64,000 nt of DNA from Mikania micrantha (Eukaryota; Streptophyta; Magnoliopsida; Asterales; Asteraceae), in the NCBI GenBank assembly GCA_009363875.1, contig CM018697.1:1240001-1304000 (forward strand). The letters run 5' to 3'. Within the stretch, counting starts at the first letter, position 1. Each line of letters begins with the position of its first letter. Position numbers and translations under genes: made by a program. Shown piece by piece: positions 1-11,666 of this stretch. The notes beneath the pieces are model-generated. The model worked only from the letters and a program-made list of their open reading frames with translations. It was not told where the DNA came from and ran no database searches.

Positions 1-1099
1 GGTCACGCCCCCTTTTGTTGCTTCTCGTGACTACGGTCACATGGCTTCTGTCACGCCCCGGTTACTTGCGCCGTGTAGTGGACATCTGATTGAAGAGAGC
101 GTGACCAACGACACTCACGCCTTAGTCATCCCATTACAATTAGCCTAAGAGTATAATTCTTTTATCTTAAATGTTTAACGTAAAGCACTCTACCTTATAA
201 CTTGTGTAGATTTGATTAGAAGTCAACTAAATGTGCATATGTGTTTGCCGTTCTCAAAAAAATTGAAGGTTTAAGTCATATAATCGACAAAGTGGTGTTA
301 AATGTTAATATTAAATTTATAATGAATGTGAGTGTACGTGTTATTCTAACAAAAATAAACTTTATTTAACGTTTAAAAAGGTTTTCTAATTGATAACATG
401 TGCATAAGATATAGTAAATACACCGACACATACATGCGAACATACGAAAACACATACTAAAGTTTTCTATGAGATTTCAGGTTTTTTGTGTGACACATAT
501 GTATAAGAAAACTTGATCGATAATAATTACGATAACCTTTCAATTAACAAAACAAAATTGTTGTAACAAAATATTTTTAATATTTTATTGCATGGTTTAT
601 ATTTGTAATATTGTATTTTGTTTTTATTTATTAGGCTTTACTCTATAACATTAACTTGCAACAAATAGCAAGTGTGTAATTTTTTTTATATATTTTTAAA
701 TCTACATACGGTAACAAATCAAGAAACAAATTTTGACCCTTTTCAGAAAGATGGGTCACGAACGATAGTCCACCCTAACGTACCTTATAAAGACGAACAT
801 CACACATACATAATAACACATCAGCGTACGTAGTATTTGTTATAAAAGACCCATTAATTAGTTATTTAGTTAAACTCGTGAACCAAATGACATTTATCTT
901 AATCGTACTATGGTGATGTTAAGATATTCTTTTCTAAAATAAGTTGAAAGTTCAAGTCTTACGGTAAACAAAAAATGCGTAAAACAATTGTTGTGCAAAA
1001 AAAGTTTAACTCATGAACATTTCATCGTAAATTTCATAAACTCACAAAATTAAAATCATGAATTTTTTTTCGGAAATTTTCGTTTAATAAAGACAGGTG

Positions 1100-1101
<2 letters not shown>
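1..1101. other. Gene-free AT-rich DNA
   Basis: No coding signal was found. The first 130 bases repeat GTCACGCC/GGCGTGA-type words on both strands, which looks like the end of a transposon cut by the window edge. The rest is AT-rich with no structure I can name. Confidence 0.5.

Positions 1102-1150
<49 letters not shown>
1102..1150. repeat. (TA)n microsatellite
   Basis: Uninterrupted TA dinucleotide run of about 49 bases, directly before the tandem duplication that starts at 1151. Confidence 0.95.
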
Positions 1151-1153
<3 letters not shown>

Positions 1154-2020
1154 TTCAATTATTTAAATGAGTCTATGATCATGCATGCTAGAGAGTGTGT
1201 ATTGTTTATGCGAAGAAAGATAATTTGAGCCTCTTCTTTGGATCAATCCCTCATTTTTAAATAAAAGTATGAAACCAGAATTATTACATATATCATCATA
1301 ATTTGTAGTCTAACCATTTGGAAGAATCCCGAGGTACCGCTGAGGTACTGCCTTGTTGGTAGTCAACCATTATTTAGTAATGAGCGCATAAGCCATGAAA
1401 GTTCACGAAACCACTCTTTTATAATTATCTTTTTTTTTAAATAGCTAACAAGGGCTCAGCGACATGTCTCTTCATAGCTCAAATAGATCCTCGGACCCAA
1501 CAACTCATATGCTGCGACCACAATCTGCTACCAACTCACCGAAATCTAAAGTTCAGGTGTTGGCAAGCGCTGAGTCGAGCAATTTACCTACTCCTCAAAA
1601 AGAAACCCGCTATGTGGTAAAACCCCTTATTGAACGCTTTGGATAGGATTTGAACCCATAAACTTACAAAGATTAATATTTATAAGAATCATGTAATGTC
1701 AGTTGAGCTACAAGCTCATTGGCTCATTTTAGAATGATCTCTATTAACCTTTTCGCAACAATATAGGTTGAATTTTTTATATGTCTATGATCATGCATGC
1801 TAGAGAGTGTGTATTGTACGTTTACACGAAGAAAGATAATTTGAGCCTCTTCTTTGGATCAATCCCTCATTTTTAATACGTATGAAACCATAATTATTAC
1901 ATATATCATCATAATTTGTAGTCAACCATTATTTAGTAATGACTAATGAGCGCATAAGCCATGAAAGTTCATGAAACCACTCTTTTATAATTATCTCTAT
2001 TAACCTTTTCGCAACAATAT
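1151..2020. repeat. Tandem segmental duplication (two copies)
   Basis: Copy A (1151-1764) and copy B (1765-2020) share long stretches, for example TCTATGATCATGCATGCTAG near their starts and CCTTTTCGCAACAATAT at their ends. Copy A is longer because it carries a ~300-bp SINE (1431-1732) and a ~50-bp insertion near 1315-1368 that resembles the head of the SINE at 5090-5328. Copy B lacks both, so both insertions either post-date the duplication or were lost from B. Confidence 0.85.
1431..1732 (-). mobile_element. tRNA-derived SINE
   Basis: On the minus strand the element starts near 1732 with a pol III A-box-like word (TAGCTCAACTGAC) and a B-box-like word (GGTTCAAATCC) about 50 bases later. It ends in an A-rich tail, read as TTTTTTTTTAA at 1431-1441 on plus. 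The flanks are an 8-bp near-duplication, AATTATCT (1423-1430) and AATGATCT (1733-1740). The paralogous segment at 1765-2020 has an empty site, which confirms the insertion. A 60-codon open frame inside it is chance. Confidence 0.8.
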
Positions 2021-2094
2021 TTTCAACGTGTTTTTTAATTATCGTTTTCTATTGATGCATGAGAAATAAATATGTTCATGTGTTTGGAAAGACA

Positions 2095-2320
2095 CCGACT
2101 TGAATAAAAGCTGGTTACAAAGCAAAGTCATCTATCAATCCGGTTCCAAACCTAATGGGGGTGAGGGTTTACGGATTCTATCCGGTTCACGCGCATTTGG
2201 GGCACACGTGTCTCAAGGTCGGATATAAAGGAATATATCTTAGTTATGAATCACCATGATAACTGAAGGAAGCACGACGAGACAGTTTAACTAGACGTTA
2301 AAATAAAGAGTAAAGTCAGC
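2095..2320 (+). mobile_element. SINE-like fragment
   Basis: Contains a B-box-like CCGGTTCCAAACCT followed by GAGGGTTTACGGATTCTATCC. A very similar order of words occurs in inverted orientation at 9057-9235 and, more diverged, near 6975-7190. I take these as copies of one tRNA-derived SINE family. The ends are not resolved. Confidence 0.4.
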
Positions 2321-2328
2321 TATCTTAT

Positions 2329-3040
2329 TGTTGGAAATTTAAATAGTTTCAAATTTAATATGAATTAAAATCAAAGACTTTTCATATTATTCAATTAAAT
2401 CAAGACTCTTCAAATTACATAAACTCTTGGTATCACCTTCATGTAGTATAAATAGAAGACATATGTTGTCTTGTTAAGTTTTTGAAAAGAATACTACATC
2501 CCATCTCACACAAACTTTGAAAAATTTTCAACTTTCTCAACTTTTCAAACTCTTGTTTAAGATATCTTTTTCAGGTGCTAGGCTAATCCCGACAGTTTAC
2601 AAACTGTTTTGGTTGTTGTACCCTGGGAGACAGACGCGTTCGTCTAGAGAAGAGGCGCGAAGTCTGTTTTAAGGGAAGCGTATTAATAGTGCCTCAACCA
2701 CAATCATCAACACGTCTAATTCATGTTGCAGTGAAGAATAAGTGGAAGACACAATGGATTGAAAACATCGTCAAAAGGCTTGATTAAAGACTCAACATGG
2801 ATCATGCTCAATCAAGGAATTGCTATTTGTAGTATCCAGCGAAGACATTGATTAAAACAAGTTTGATATATGAATTCGTAACTTATATTATATTATTTTA
2901 GTTTTGTAACCGATATTGTAGTAGATTGTTTTCTATGAATAACGAAAGTCTCGTTATTATTTATATTTGATTATTGTTTTATAATAAAAACGTGTACCCA
3001 CATCCTACACTTATTTGTTAAAGGTTTTTGGCTGTTAACA
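2329..3040 (+). mobile_element. Probable solo LTR, Copia-like
   Basis: A 712-bp block begins TGTTGGAA and ends TGTTAACA, the TG...CA form of an LTR. It has a TATA box (TATAAATAGA near 2448) in the plus direction and the promoter-plus-leader layout of an LTR. No internal retroelement sequence follows. The flanking 5-mers (CTTAT and ATAGA) do not match, so the boundaries may be off or the copy is old or recombined. Confidence 0.5.
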
Positions 3041-4077
3041 ATAGAAGGTCATGTTTTCAGTATCATGCGATAATGAAATAAATCTATAGTGTAGGAGAAG
3101 AATAAGTTTAGTCGGTTAAAAGAAAAAAATTAAGTATAATCGTGTGATAAAAAAACATAGAACACTAATTTTTATTCAATATTTCAAACATGAAATATTG
3201 CAAAGAGTCGTTCATAAATTAAAAAGATAAAACTAATAAGATTTAATATAAAAAAGTAATATACGTGCGTGCATATAAGCATAGGCATGATCCTGGTCGA
3301 ATACCAAAACATGGATAAAAAAATGCGTCATAATAAATGTCGCTTTAACATACTATCAATTAGAATGTGATTGTAGCTCATATATAACAATAAAGTTAAT
3401 ATTAATAAAAGAAAAAGTGTAACTAACACATATAATCCATGTAAAAGAAAGAAAAAAGAAAGTAATTAAATGAAAAAGAAAAACAAATAAAAATCATAAT
3501 ATCAAAAGTCAAAAAAAAAATGTGTTTCAACCACTTTGGTGTAAAACAGTAAAGGCATATCCGATCACAAAAAAGATTGTATCTACACTATAAAAAACTC
3601 GAAAGGTTACTATTTAAAAAGCTCGATAGCGACCAGAGTAGCAACAATTTAATATTAAGAAAAGTATACATTAATCATACTAATATACTAATATGAAAGA
3701 AAACAAAGTATAGTATACAAAGACATTGAGTTTTTAAGTTTTTACTTTTTCAAAAGATTTAAAATGCAAACATTTAACATGAGATTTTAAACCTCTCTTT
3801 ATATTTGATATTTTAAGATATACGTTCGAGTTCATCTTTCATCATACAAGAAGCCCCACATATTGATAAAACTCCTTAATCATGTGTTAAAAAATATGTT
3901 TTGGTCTAACTTCAATTATAAGACATTCCCCAAGTCAATTATAAAAACAAGTCTATAAGCCATTACTTTTTAAGGTAATAACAAAAACCAATTTAATACA
4001 AGAAATATATATTTTAGGTTTTTACGAATTTTTTTTAGGTGCTATTGTTCACACATATATGCATATAATATCGTTAA

Positions 4078-4079
<2 letters not shown>
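3041..4079. other. Gene-free AT-rich DNA
   Basis: Very AT-rich with short homopolymers. No open frame, RNA gene or repeat boundary that I can support. Confidence 0.5.
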
Positions 4080-4127
<48 letters not shown>

Positions 4128-4128
4128 G

Positions 4129-4390
4129 AGTAAATTACCAAGATAGTTATTGTGGTTTGCTGTTATTTTACTTTTGGTTATAAGTTTCATAAATTACCCC
4201 TATCGTCCCAAACTTTACATATTTGTAACACATATAATCCTTAAGTCACTAAATTATTGACTAAATTACCCTCAAATAAGAATCATATGTGTTACAAATT
4301 TGCAAAGTTTGTGACCATAGGGTTAATTTATGAAATTATGTACTAAGTGTTAAATAATAGAAAACCACAAGTATTATATCCGTAATTTAC

Positions 4391-4391
<1 letters not shown>
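4129..4391. mobile_element. Foldback MITE in a (TTA)n tract
   Basis: The block begins AGTAAATTAC and ends GTAATTTACT, and its halves are near reverse complements over most of the 263 bp, giving a long hairpin. It lies between two (TTA)n/(ATT)n runs (about 4080-4126 and 4392-4441), which suggests insertion into a trinucleotide microsatellite. The ends resemble the element at 38915-39267. The poly-Asn frame read through here on the minus strand is just the microsatellite. Confidence 0.8.
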
Positions 4392-4442
<51 letters not shown>

Positions 4443-5089
4443 AAATTGATTGGGTTTGATATTAAATAGGGAAGAATGAATTGATGGGATGGATATGAAA
4501 GGGTGGAAAAAGGCTAATGATGATGTCTGGTAATATGAAATACATAAAATAACGTACATCCGCCGCCTATTTCTCTGCCTATTAAACATCATCATACCAT
4601 ACCATCTTTTTTCTTTTCTATTTTATTTTTTTTGCCGGCGTATCTGATTTTCCTTCCTTAAAAATTTCAAATATAATATTTCAGCATTTCTTGAATTTAT
4701 TTTTTCCAAAAAGTGTTGTTAGAAATTAATTTGTATAATTTAAAAAATATTTATCAGAATTAGAGTCTTTCATTTCTTTTCTATGCTGAACTAATTTATT
4801 TTAATTATTTTAATTTAATCGACATATTATGGTATTCAATTGATTGAAAAAAATTGAAAAAATATTATAACAAGTTGATTGAAATAAAAAGTAAAAAATA
4901 AAGAAATAAATGAAGATACTTATTTTTATAAAGATTTTTTAAATCACCCATTTTAATAAAAAAATTTCCGATACCTATTTTGAAAAAAAAAAAACTCACA
5001 TTTCTTGCATATACAAGAGTTTAAGTTATTTATATGTGGGTGTATTAATCAGATCACATCATTTTTACATTAACATCTTAGCAATACAT
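4392..5089. other. ATT microsatellite, then gene-free DNA
   Basis: Right half of the trinucleotide tract, then AT-rich sequence with no coding signal. Confidence 0.5.
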
Positions 5090-5328
5090 TTTTTTTGAAC
5101 GGCAAAGGTCTCAATCGTGTGAACCCATTGTTTTCAGGTCATGTCACCAAGGTCTAAGTACCTGAACCTCTCATGAGCCACGCCACCACAACCACCATAG
5201 GAGGAAACCCTACTAGGAAAATCCCTTGCCGCCCCTCAAACCCATTTTTCATTGCAGGAGTGTTTTGAACGCAAGACCTCCTATTTGAAAGAATCACGAG
5301 GTACCATTGAGACAATGTCTCTTTGGTA
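5090..5328 (-). mobile_element. tRNA-derived SINE with target duplication
   Basis: On minus it opens with TGTCTCAATGGTACC (A-box-like) and GGTCTTGCGTTCAAAAC (B-box-like). It runs ~240 bp and ends CCGTTCAAAAAAAA. The flanks are a 14-bp target duplication matching at 12 of 14 positions (TCTTAGCAATACAT at 5076-5089 and TCTTAAAAATACAT at 5329-5342). Box order, tail and duplication together make this a confident SINE. Confidence 0.88.
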
Positions 5329-6069
5329 TCTTAAAAATACATAAGTAAAGGTAATATATATTTTAATGTTAATTTGATAAAGGTATAGCGTATAGATATT
5401 GAGATAGTGTACGTATATTAAATTATTTTTTAAGAGTTTGAATATCAACACTTAATATGAGATTTCAATTATTCTTTTATATTTGACTCTTGAAAGTTGA
5501 AACGTTGTTGTGACTCGTGTCAACCAAAAAAACAAAATACCATAAACTTGAGTAAGCTATCGGATATGCTTCTCGTATTCTATCTTTACCTTGTTTTATT
5601 TATTTTGTACGTAATATTTAATACATCTATTTTAATTTGTATCTATAGTCGGATTATTCGAATAAAAGTTAAATTCACATTTATTTTCCGGTTCTGTCTT
5701 TAACTAATTTTAACCATAGTTAAAAACTTATAATTAGGTGTAAGGCCAAAATGATTAGTTTAGAATATGTGTTTAAGCTGTGTGGATTTAGATTATAAAC
5801 AAAAACATAATTATATATCTATTATTTGGTGTAGCTATCACAATTTTAAATATAGGATGCGAACTCAACACATATTAAACTTTCAGACGAAAAACTCATA
5901 AAATTAAACTACGGAAAGAACAAACAAGGGGCGGCGCCCCGACCTAACTATCCTTCATCATGCTTTCATAAGAAATGTTAATGGAGTATTGCTAATTTAG
6001 AAACCCTTTGGTAATTGAAAACCAAATATGTCCTCGGCAGTTGATTATAAAATGAAGATTAAATTGAAC
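5329..6069. other. Gene-free AT-rich DNA
   Basis: One 68-codon open frame (5497-5703) is low-complexity and hydrophobic with AT-driven codons; I do not consider it a gene. Confidence 0.4.
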
Positions 6070-6234
6070 GAGATTTCTATATGGTTTGCTAGTAAGAGGT
6101 GAGAATCTATAACGGAGGTTTAGGGTTCAAAGCCCGGCATCACCTAATTTTCCCTGGATTATACGATTTACCTCCCTCATGTTGGACGTGAGACCGGTTG
6201 GTGAGAGGCACTTAATGATGGCATTCACCATTTT
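6070..6234 (+). mobile_element. SINE-like element
   Basis: Has TGGTTTGCTAGTAAGAGG (A-box position), then GGTTTAGGGTTCAAAGCCC (B-box-like), and ends in a T-rich run after GCATTCACCA at about 6225-6238. The layout suits a tRNA-derived SINE with a T tail. No clear target duplication. Confidence 0.5.
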
Positions 6235-6240
6235 TTTTAC

Positions 6241-6430
6241 GATTTCACACATAGTCCCTACGTTTCATAATTTACTTATATGATTTCAAACTTTAAAATT
6301 TTGTAACATACACAATTCGTAGGTTATCGAAATACCCTTACATTTTGACCAATAACCTTCACCTAATGATTGTGTGTATTACAAATGTTTAAAGTTTGAG
6401 ATTATATGGATAATTTACGAAATTTAAGAA
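6241..6430. mobile_element. Foldback MITE, degraded
   Basis: The halves are inverted copies: TTTCAAACTTTAAAATTTTGTAA on the left pairs with TTACAAATGTTTAAAGTTTGA on the right. It shares words with the hairpin at 4129-4391, so it is probably a diverged relative. Ends not resolved. Confidence 0.6.
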
Positions 6431-9056
6431 CCAAGCAAACATATGACCATCCCGGCAATTAACTCAATAATGAAACTATAAATTGGTTAAAACTCAAAAG
6501 CTCCGTCTTCCTATTCGAACCATTAAATAAGATCTTTAGTAACGCAACTTAAACATAAAATCTTTAATCAACAAACATTAATTGCTCTAAGGAGAGATCA
6601 GATTTCGTATTAATTTAAACAATATATATGAAAAGACGAAGCTTGAAACAATAATTATTAAATCTTCAAAATCACAAGGTGTGTGTATATATTTTTTGAA
6701 CAACATCCGTTCACCCAGTATCATCCTGACAAATAAATCATCCTTTCGTCCGAAAAACAGAGCATGGTGACCTGACCATCTGTCCAGAATAAAACCCACA
6801 GTTAGAAAAACTCACTGGCTCAACGTAGAGCGCAATATTTGCTATAAACATATGTGAAAGGCAACCAATAGGTTTGGAATCCAAAGGTATGTATATTGTA
6901 AAAGTAATTAAATTGTTTCATCCAACAAGTCCCTTTCTTCTAGTATATCAGAATTCAAGTTTCATTTGTGACACTTTAATAAATACTAGGTGAGGGAGAA
7001 TATTGAGCTTAATCTCGGCTTCTGAACTAATGAGAGCGAGGGTTTACTTATTAAACGTTGCTCCTGCGCATCAAGAGGTACTGTTTTACAGCCGGCGATC
7101 GATTCAACTGTAAGAATAACCGAAGATAACACGATGAGATCTTTATCGTTAAAAATAATTGCATTAATTCAGTTGAGGTCTAGTGTAGGATATAGAGGAT
7201 GTGATATCAAGCTTTAGCATCGGAGGAATCTAATTGGTGTGGATGTATGTATCATCGTTTTGTCATCATGTTACAACTTACAAGCGTGTGAGTCAAAAAG
7301 TCAACGATTGTACAGAAGAGGTATAGCCGCAAGTATAAGAAGAGCACGAGTGGCCGACAACTGTCGACGTAGACACCTACGATTCAGTACATTGACATAA
7401 ATCTACGGTATGTGTGATGGACGGTCATGATTGTCCCTATTCCTAACAGACAAAATACACGACACACGTGTACCATTTTGTTATTATTAGGCCCAGAATG
7501 TTTACTTGCAGATTATTATGTTTTTTTACTCGCGACATGTTGATTTAACAAGGCTCACCGGACAGAGGTAAGACGCGATCATAACAGATACGCGATAACC
7601 TATTGGAATGGGTAAACCTCGCCTCCTATTGGTCCAGAACCCGACATTATAATCAAGATTCCTCCGTCACCTGAATGTCCTTTAAATCATGTATGGCAGA
7701 ATGAATTCGAACCCAAAACCTCTCGATCATAAGGAAAAACTCCGACCAGAATGCTGTAGATTATTACGTGAAACTATTATATGCAAACACACACCCCAAA
7801 TCTATTATGTGATAGCGGCCTTTCCTCATCTTTAAAGCTTTTTACACTATCACCCCTCAATATATCTTTAGTTACCAACTTAAGTCCTCCATTCTTTCAC
7901 CCACAAACCCTACAATCGTTTAATAATAAAATGTTATAAGTTCTTGGAACTAGGTCTAACTAGTGAAGAGATTGAAATTAAGATGTTTTTCTTCTTGAGA
8001 TCAAAGGTTCTAGTGTCGTCGAACACAGATTGGTATACAAATTAGTGTTAGAATACAGAGAAAAAAAAGATTACAATAATCCAAACTCTAATAAATATAA
8101 AAATCTATAAGCATATAATACTTCTAGTCTTCGCTTTTATTTTCAAATGCAATACTACATTACTACTCACATTATAATCAAAGATTTGTGTTTAGTTATC
8201 GCTTGATTTCGCGTACAATAATTACGACTAAATCCATTGAAAAAGTTCAATGTAAATTTATAATTATCACGCTAGTGAGATGTACCTTGGCTACATAAGT
8301 GAAATTATCAGTGTCATTAGTGAGTTTATCATTATGAATTATTAACAAATTAATAATAATTTAGACTATTAAAAACATTTTTTTTTCTTCATATTTTCAA
8401 TCCCAATGTAATCTTTTTGTAATTTGAATTTCGGTATTATGAACGAATTTTTTTTATTGGTGTGTATCATATACTATGTTATAAACCCTTGTGTAACACG
8501 GGTCGAATAAAAAGAAGAAAAAAATTATTAAAGTGTAACAAATTTAAATGACTAAAATTACATATTATTACATACAATAAACAATTATATAAAGTTACTA
8601 CAAAATTTCATAAGACGTTTAAATATTTTTTTTGCATGCAATATTTGTTGTTATATTCATAACCTTACTATCTTTGCATAAAATTATAATAATTTCAAAC
8701 ATTCTCTACTTATTAAAACATTATAAAAAAATAAAATTAATGAAAAATTAACGTAAAATATGAAGACATACCCAAAAGTAGTCTCTACACATATCATTCT
8801 TTTAGATTGTTCTTACAATAATTTTCAAACTTCTCTTTTATTTTAATTATTGTATTTTAAATAATAACATTAAATATTAAATATAGCTGTAACAGTTGTA
8901 AATTAAAAAATATATATTTTATGGCATTAAAAGATATATTAGTATTAAAAATACACCCTTTTCAAAAAATCAAATTATTATAAATATGAAATAGGTGTCT
9001 TTTTAACTTCTCTAATAAAATGCATTGAAATCAACTCCCATCCAGACTAAAATAAT
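6431..9056. other. Gene-free repeat-rich DNA
   Basis: A diverged SINE-like stretch lies near 6975-7190 (GAGGGTTTACTTATTAAACG, compare 2133-2220). A B-box-like GGGTTCGAATTC lies on minus near 7705. Near 8488 is an ACCCTTGTGTAACACGGGT hairpin-like word of a kind often seen at Helitron ends, but nothing here confirms it. No coding region found. Confidence 0.4.
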
Positions 9057-9235
9057 AAAAAAAATTTTGAACGGCTTCAGGCTGAACGAATGAATTAAGC
9101 CCAAATTGGCACACATCTAAAGGCAGGCCCAGTCGTCACTCCTTCACCCACCAGATAAGCGAGAACCGGATAAATCCGTAAATCATCTCTCCTGCTCAGG
9201 TTTGAACCCATAAACCCTAAAATACTTTAATTAAA
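9057..9235 (-). mobile_element. SINE-like element
   Basis: On minus: TTATGGGTTCAAACC (B-box-like), then GATTTACGGATTTATCCGG, and a 3' end GCCGTTCAAAATTTTTTTT. The internal words match 2133-2200 and the tail matches the SINE at 5090-5328. Left and right limits are approximate. Confidence 0.55.
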
Positions 9236-10219
9236 CTTAAAAGTAAATCATAAAGCAAAACATTAAAGCAAATTGTCGAGCAAGAAATATACAATACTAA
9301 CAAACAAGAAAGATATAACAATGATGAGCAAAAAAGATATGATAATGATCAATGGGGAAAAACATAATTACCCGAACGCCTAAAAGCTAAGATCATGGAC
9401 TTGACAAACAATTTTAACATTGGATTGAGTTCAAAGTTTGTTTGGACTGATTTATGAGATGCTAAAATAATGTCATTCTTAATCTATTTATTTTTGGTAA
9501 ATATTGTGTCAACTTTAATAGAAATAACAACATGCCTAAAATATGTTGCACCATTTGATTCTTACATGTTTTAGTCAAAGTCAATTTTTAAGTGTAACGT
9601 TACTATATGTGTGCTAGCATGTAGCATATGTGTATGTGAGCATAATCGGTCTTGTTTCATGAAAAAGGATAAAAATGATTTTATCATTTGATTAAAACTA
9701 ATCAATTAGAAAGACTAAATGGTTTCCAATTTGCAATTAGAATCTTACGTTAAACACGTCTCGTAAGCAAAAAAGAAACCAACTGTTTCCTTTTTTTGAA
9801 TTAACTCAAGTTTAACTCAATTTTTCAAAATTAAAATTTTTTTATATGCTTACATTTTTTATAAAAAATTAAATTAATAAAACAATTATTATTATTTTTT
9901 GAGTATAATACACATGTATGTTGACATGGTATGATATCGGCCATGTGTTATGAGGCCTGAGAAGAGCTTGACCACCCTCCCAAGGACGGAAGATAGAAGG
10001 GGTCCGGGGGTGTCCCGGCCCCCTGTTTTTTTGCTCAGAAGGGTCGATATAATAGTATTTCGTCGGAAAATTATTCGGTTCCTTTCGTTTTCTTCCTAAA
10101 AATCCTCCGGCCCCCTCCGTTTTCATCCTAAAAATCCTTCGGCCCCCTCCGAGGTTTTTTCAAGCTCTGTCACTGCACCCTCCATCACCTCATCACCCAC
10201 ATCCACTATAAGACCGGTG
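9236..10219. other. Gene-free; GC-rich transposon-end remnant at right
   Basis: AT-rich to about 9960. From there to ~10175 the sequence is GC-rich with repeated GGCCCCCTCCG words and ends AAGCTCTGTCACTG, resembling the AAGCTTCGCCACTG terminus of the small hAT MITE at 61530-61695. Minus-strand frames here are repeat translation, not genes. Confidence 0.45.
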
Positions 10220-10496
10220 GGTATGCCCCTTGAGTGGGCGTGGGTAGGGCGTGAGAGGGCGTGGCACACCTCCCCCCTTGAGGCGTGAGTGGGGGGGGGG
10301 GGCGTGATTGGGGCAACGACGTGAATGGTATCTTCCTCTCTCTCTCTCTCTCTCACAGACACACATGTATATATATAAGTGGAGATGATGTGGAGTGAGT
10401 GGGTAATTGGACATTTCCACCAAAATGGTGGAGTGAGTGGTTGTGGTGAGTGCCTACGTGGCGCATATGTGGAGTGAGTGGGTCAAGGGGCATACC
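10220..10496. mobile_element. MITE with GGTATGCCCCTTGA ends
   Basis: Left end GGTATGCCCCTTGA and right end TCAAGGGGCATACC are inverted copies. The interior is rich in GTGGAGTGAGTGGG, a 12-base G run (about 10290-10301) and a (CT)n run (about 10335-10354). No target duplication is recognisable, so the superfamily is open. Confidence 0.6.
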
Positions 10497-10652
10497 TGAT
10501 AGTCTAACACATAGGGGTGTGACCACCAAGTGGTGGCAAGCCCGTTAGGACCTTCGCGGCGTGAAGGAAAAGAAGGGAGAAGGGGGAAAATGAAGGGGTG
10601 ATGGACACTATATGAGGTGATGGTGTTGTTTGATTATGTGTCGCTACGTGAC

Positions 10653-10740
10653 GCCTAAACGGAGTGATGGGGGCTTGATGATAACACATAGCCTAAACGG
10701 AGTGATGGGGGCTTGATGATAACACATAGCCTAAACGGCG
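10653..10740. repeat. 38-bp tandem repeat, ~2.3 copies
   Basis: The unit begins GCCTAAACGGAGTGATGGGG at 10653 and again at 10691; a third partial copy starts at 10729. The first two copies are essentially identical. Confidence 0.9.
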
Positions 10741-11150
10741 TTTATGATTAATGGTTCATTATTATGCGTCTCTTAAATAACAGTCCATGATTAATAGTTA
10801 ATGCATAATAGTATCTACAGACTATTATACCATAATGATGACGTGACGTTTTAATGGCTTTCTATACTTATCATAGTTTTTATCTGACACATTAACCATC
10901 CTATCCATACAGTAAGACATGTTTAAAGACACGTTTGATAATAAACAAACATGACAAGAATAACCACTTAACTGATACAAGGTGTGTTAAATATGATAGC
11001 AACCTTTCTTGCCTCATCTTTGAAATACTAGCAAAATCCAAGATCCGTTATTAGGCATTTACAAAACTGCTGCATACAATAATTATATGTTAGTGATTAA
11101 ATTTTAAGTTTCATTGGAACTATTCATGGGTCCAAAATCATACCAAACGG

Positions 11151-11666
11151 TAGGGCTGTAAACGAAACGAACGAGCTCTTGTTCGTGTTCGTTCGTTTAA
11201 ATTTTAACTTGTTCACGAACGATTCACGAACGCTAACCGAACGGAAAGTCTTGTTTTTGTTCGTTCATTAAGGAATTTAAGTTGTTTACGAACGGTTCAC
11301 GAACGCTAATGAACACATTATTTAAACAATAAAAATCAACATTCTTAATCTCAAGCATTTAAGATAATCATTTATATAAATATATAAATTTAAATATTAT
11401 GGTATTAAAAAAAAAGAACTTAAATATTATGGTATCAAACTAAAAATAAAAAAATTAAGAATATACATCACATTTAATGAATAAATATAATAAATGAACT
11501 TAACCGAACATTCACGAACACAAATGAATGAACACGGCCTCTGTTCATGTCCGTTCCTTTAACTAAACGAATGGAAATTCTTGTTCGTAACGAACGAACA
11601 TAGATGAACTTCCCGCCGAACGGTTCACGAACTGTTCGTTGAACGTTCAGTTCATTTACAGCCCTA
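11151..11666. mobile_element. hAT MITE (TAGGGCTGTAAACGAA ends)
   Basis: A 516-bp element with terminal inverted repeats TAGGGCTGTAAACGAA and TTCATTTACAGCCCTA. The flanking 8-mers are CCAAACGG (11143-11150) and CCAGACAG (11667-11674), matching at 6 of 8 positions. An 8-bp duplication and TAGGG-type ends indicate a non-autonomous hAT. The interior is dense in GAACG/CGTTC words. A truncated relative lies at 51958-52021. Confidence 0.82.

Noticed and set aside
4374..4595. Poly-Asn 73-codon frame on minus
   Set aside because: Produced by the ATT trinucleotide microsatellite.
10123..10423. Pro/Arg/Glu-rich frames on minus
   Set aside because: Translation of GC-rich MITE sequence and a (CT)n run, not a protein gene.
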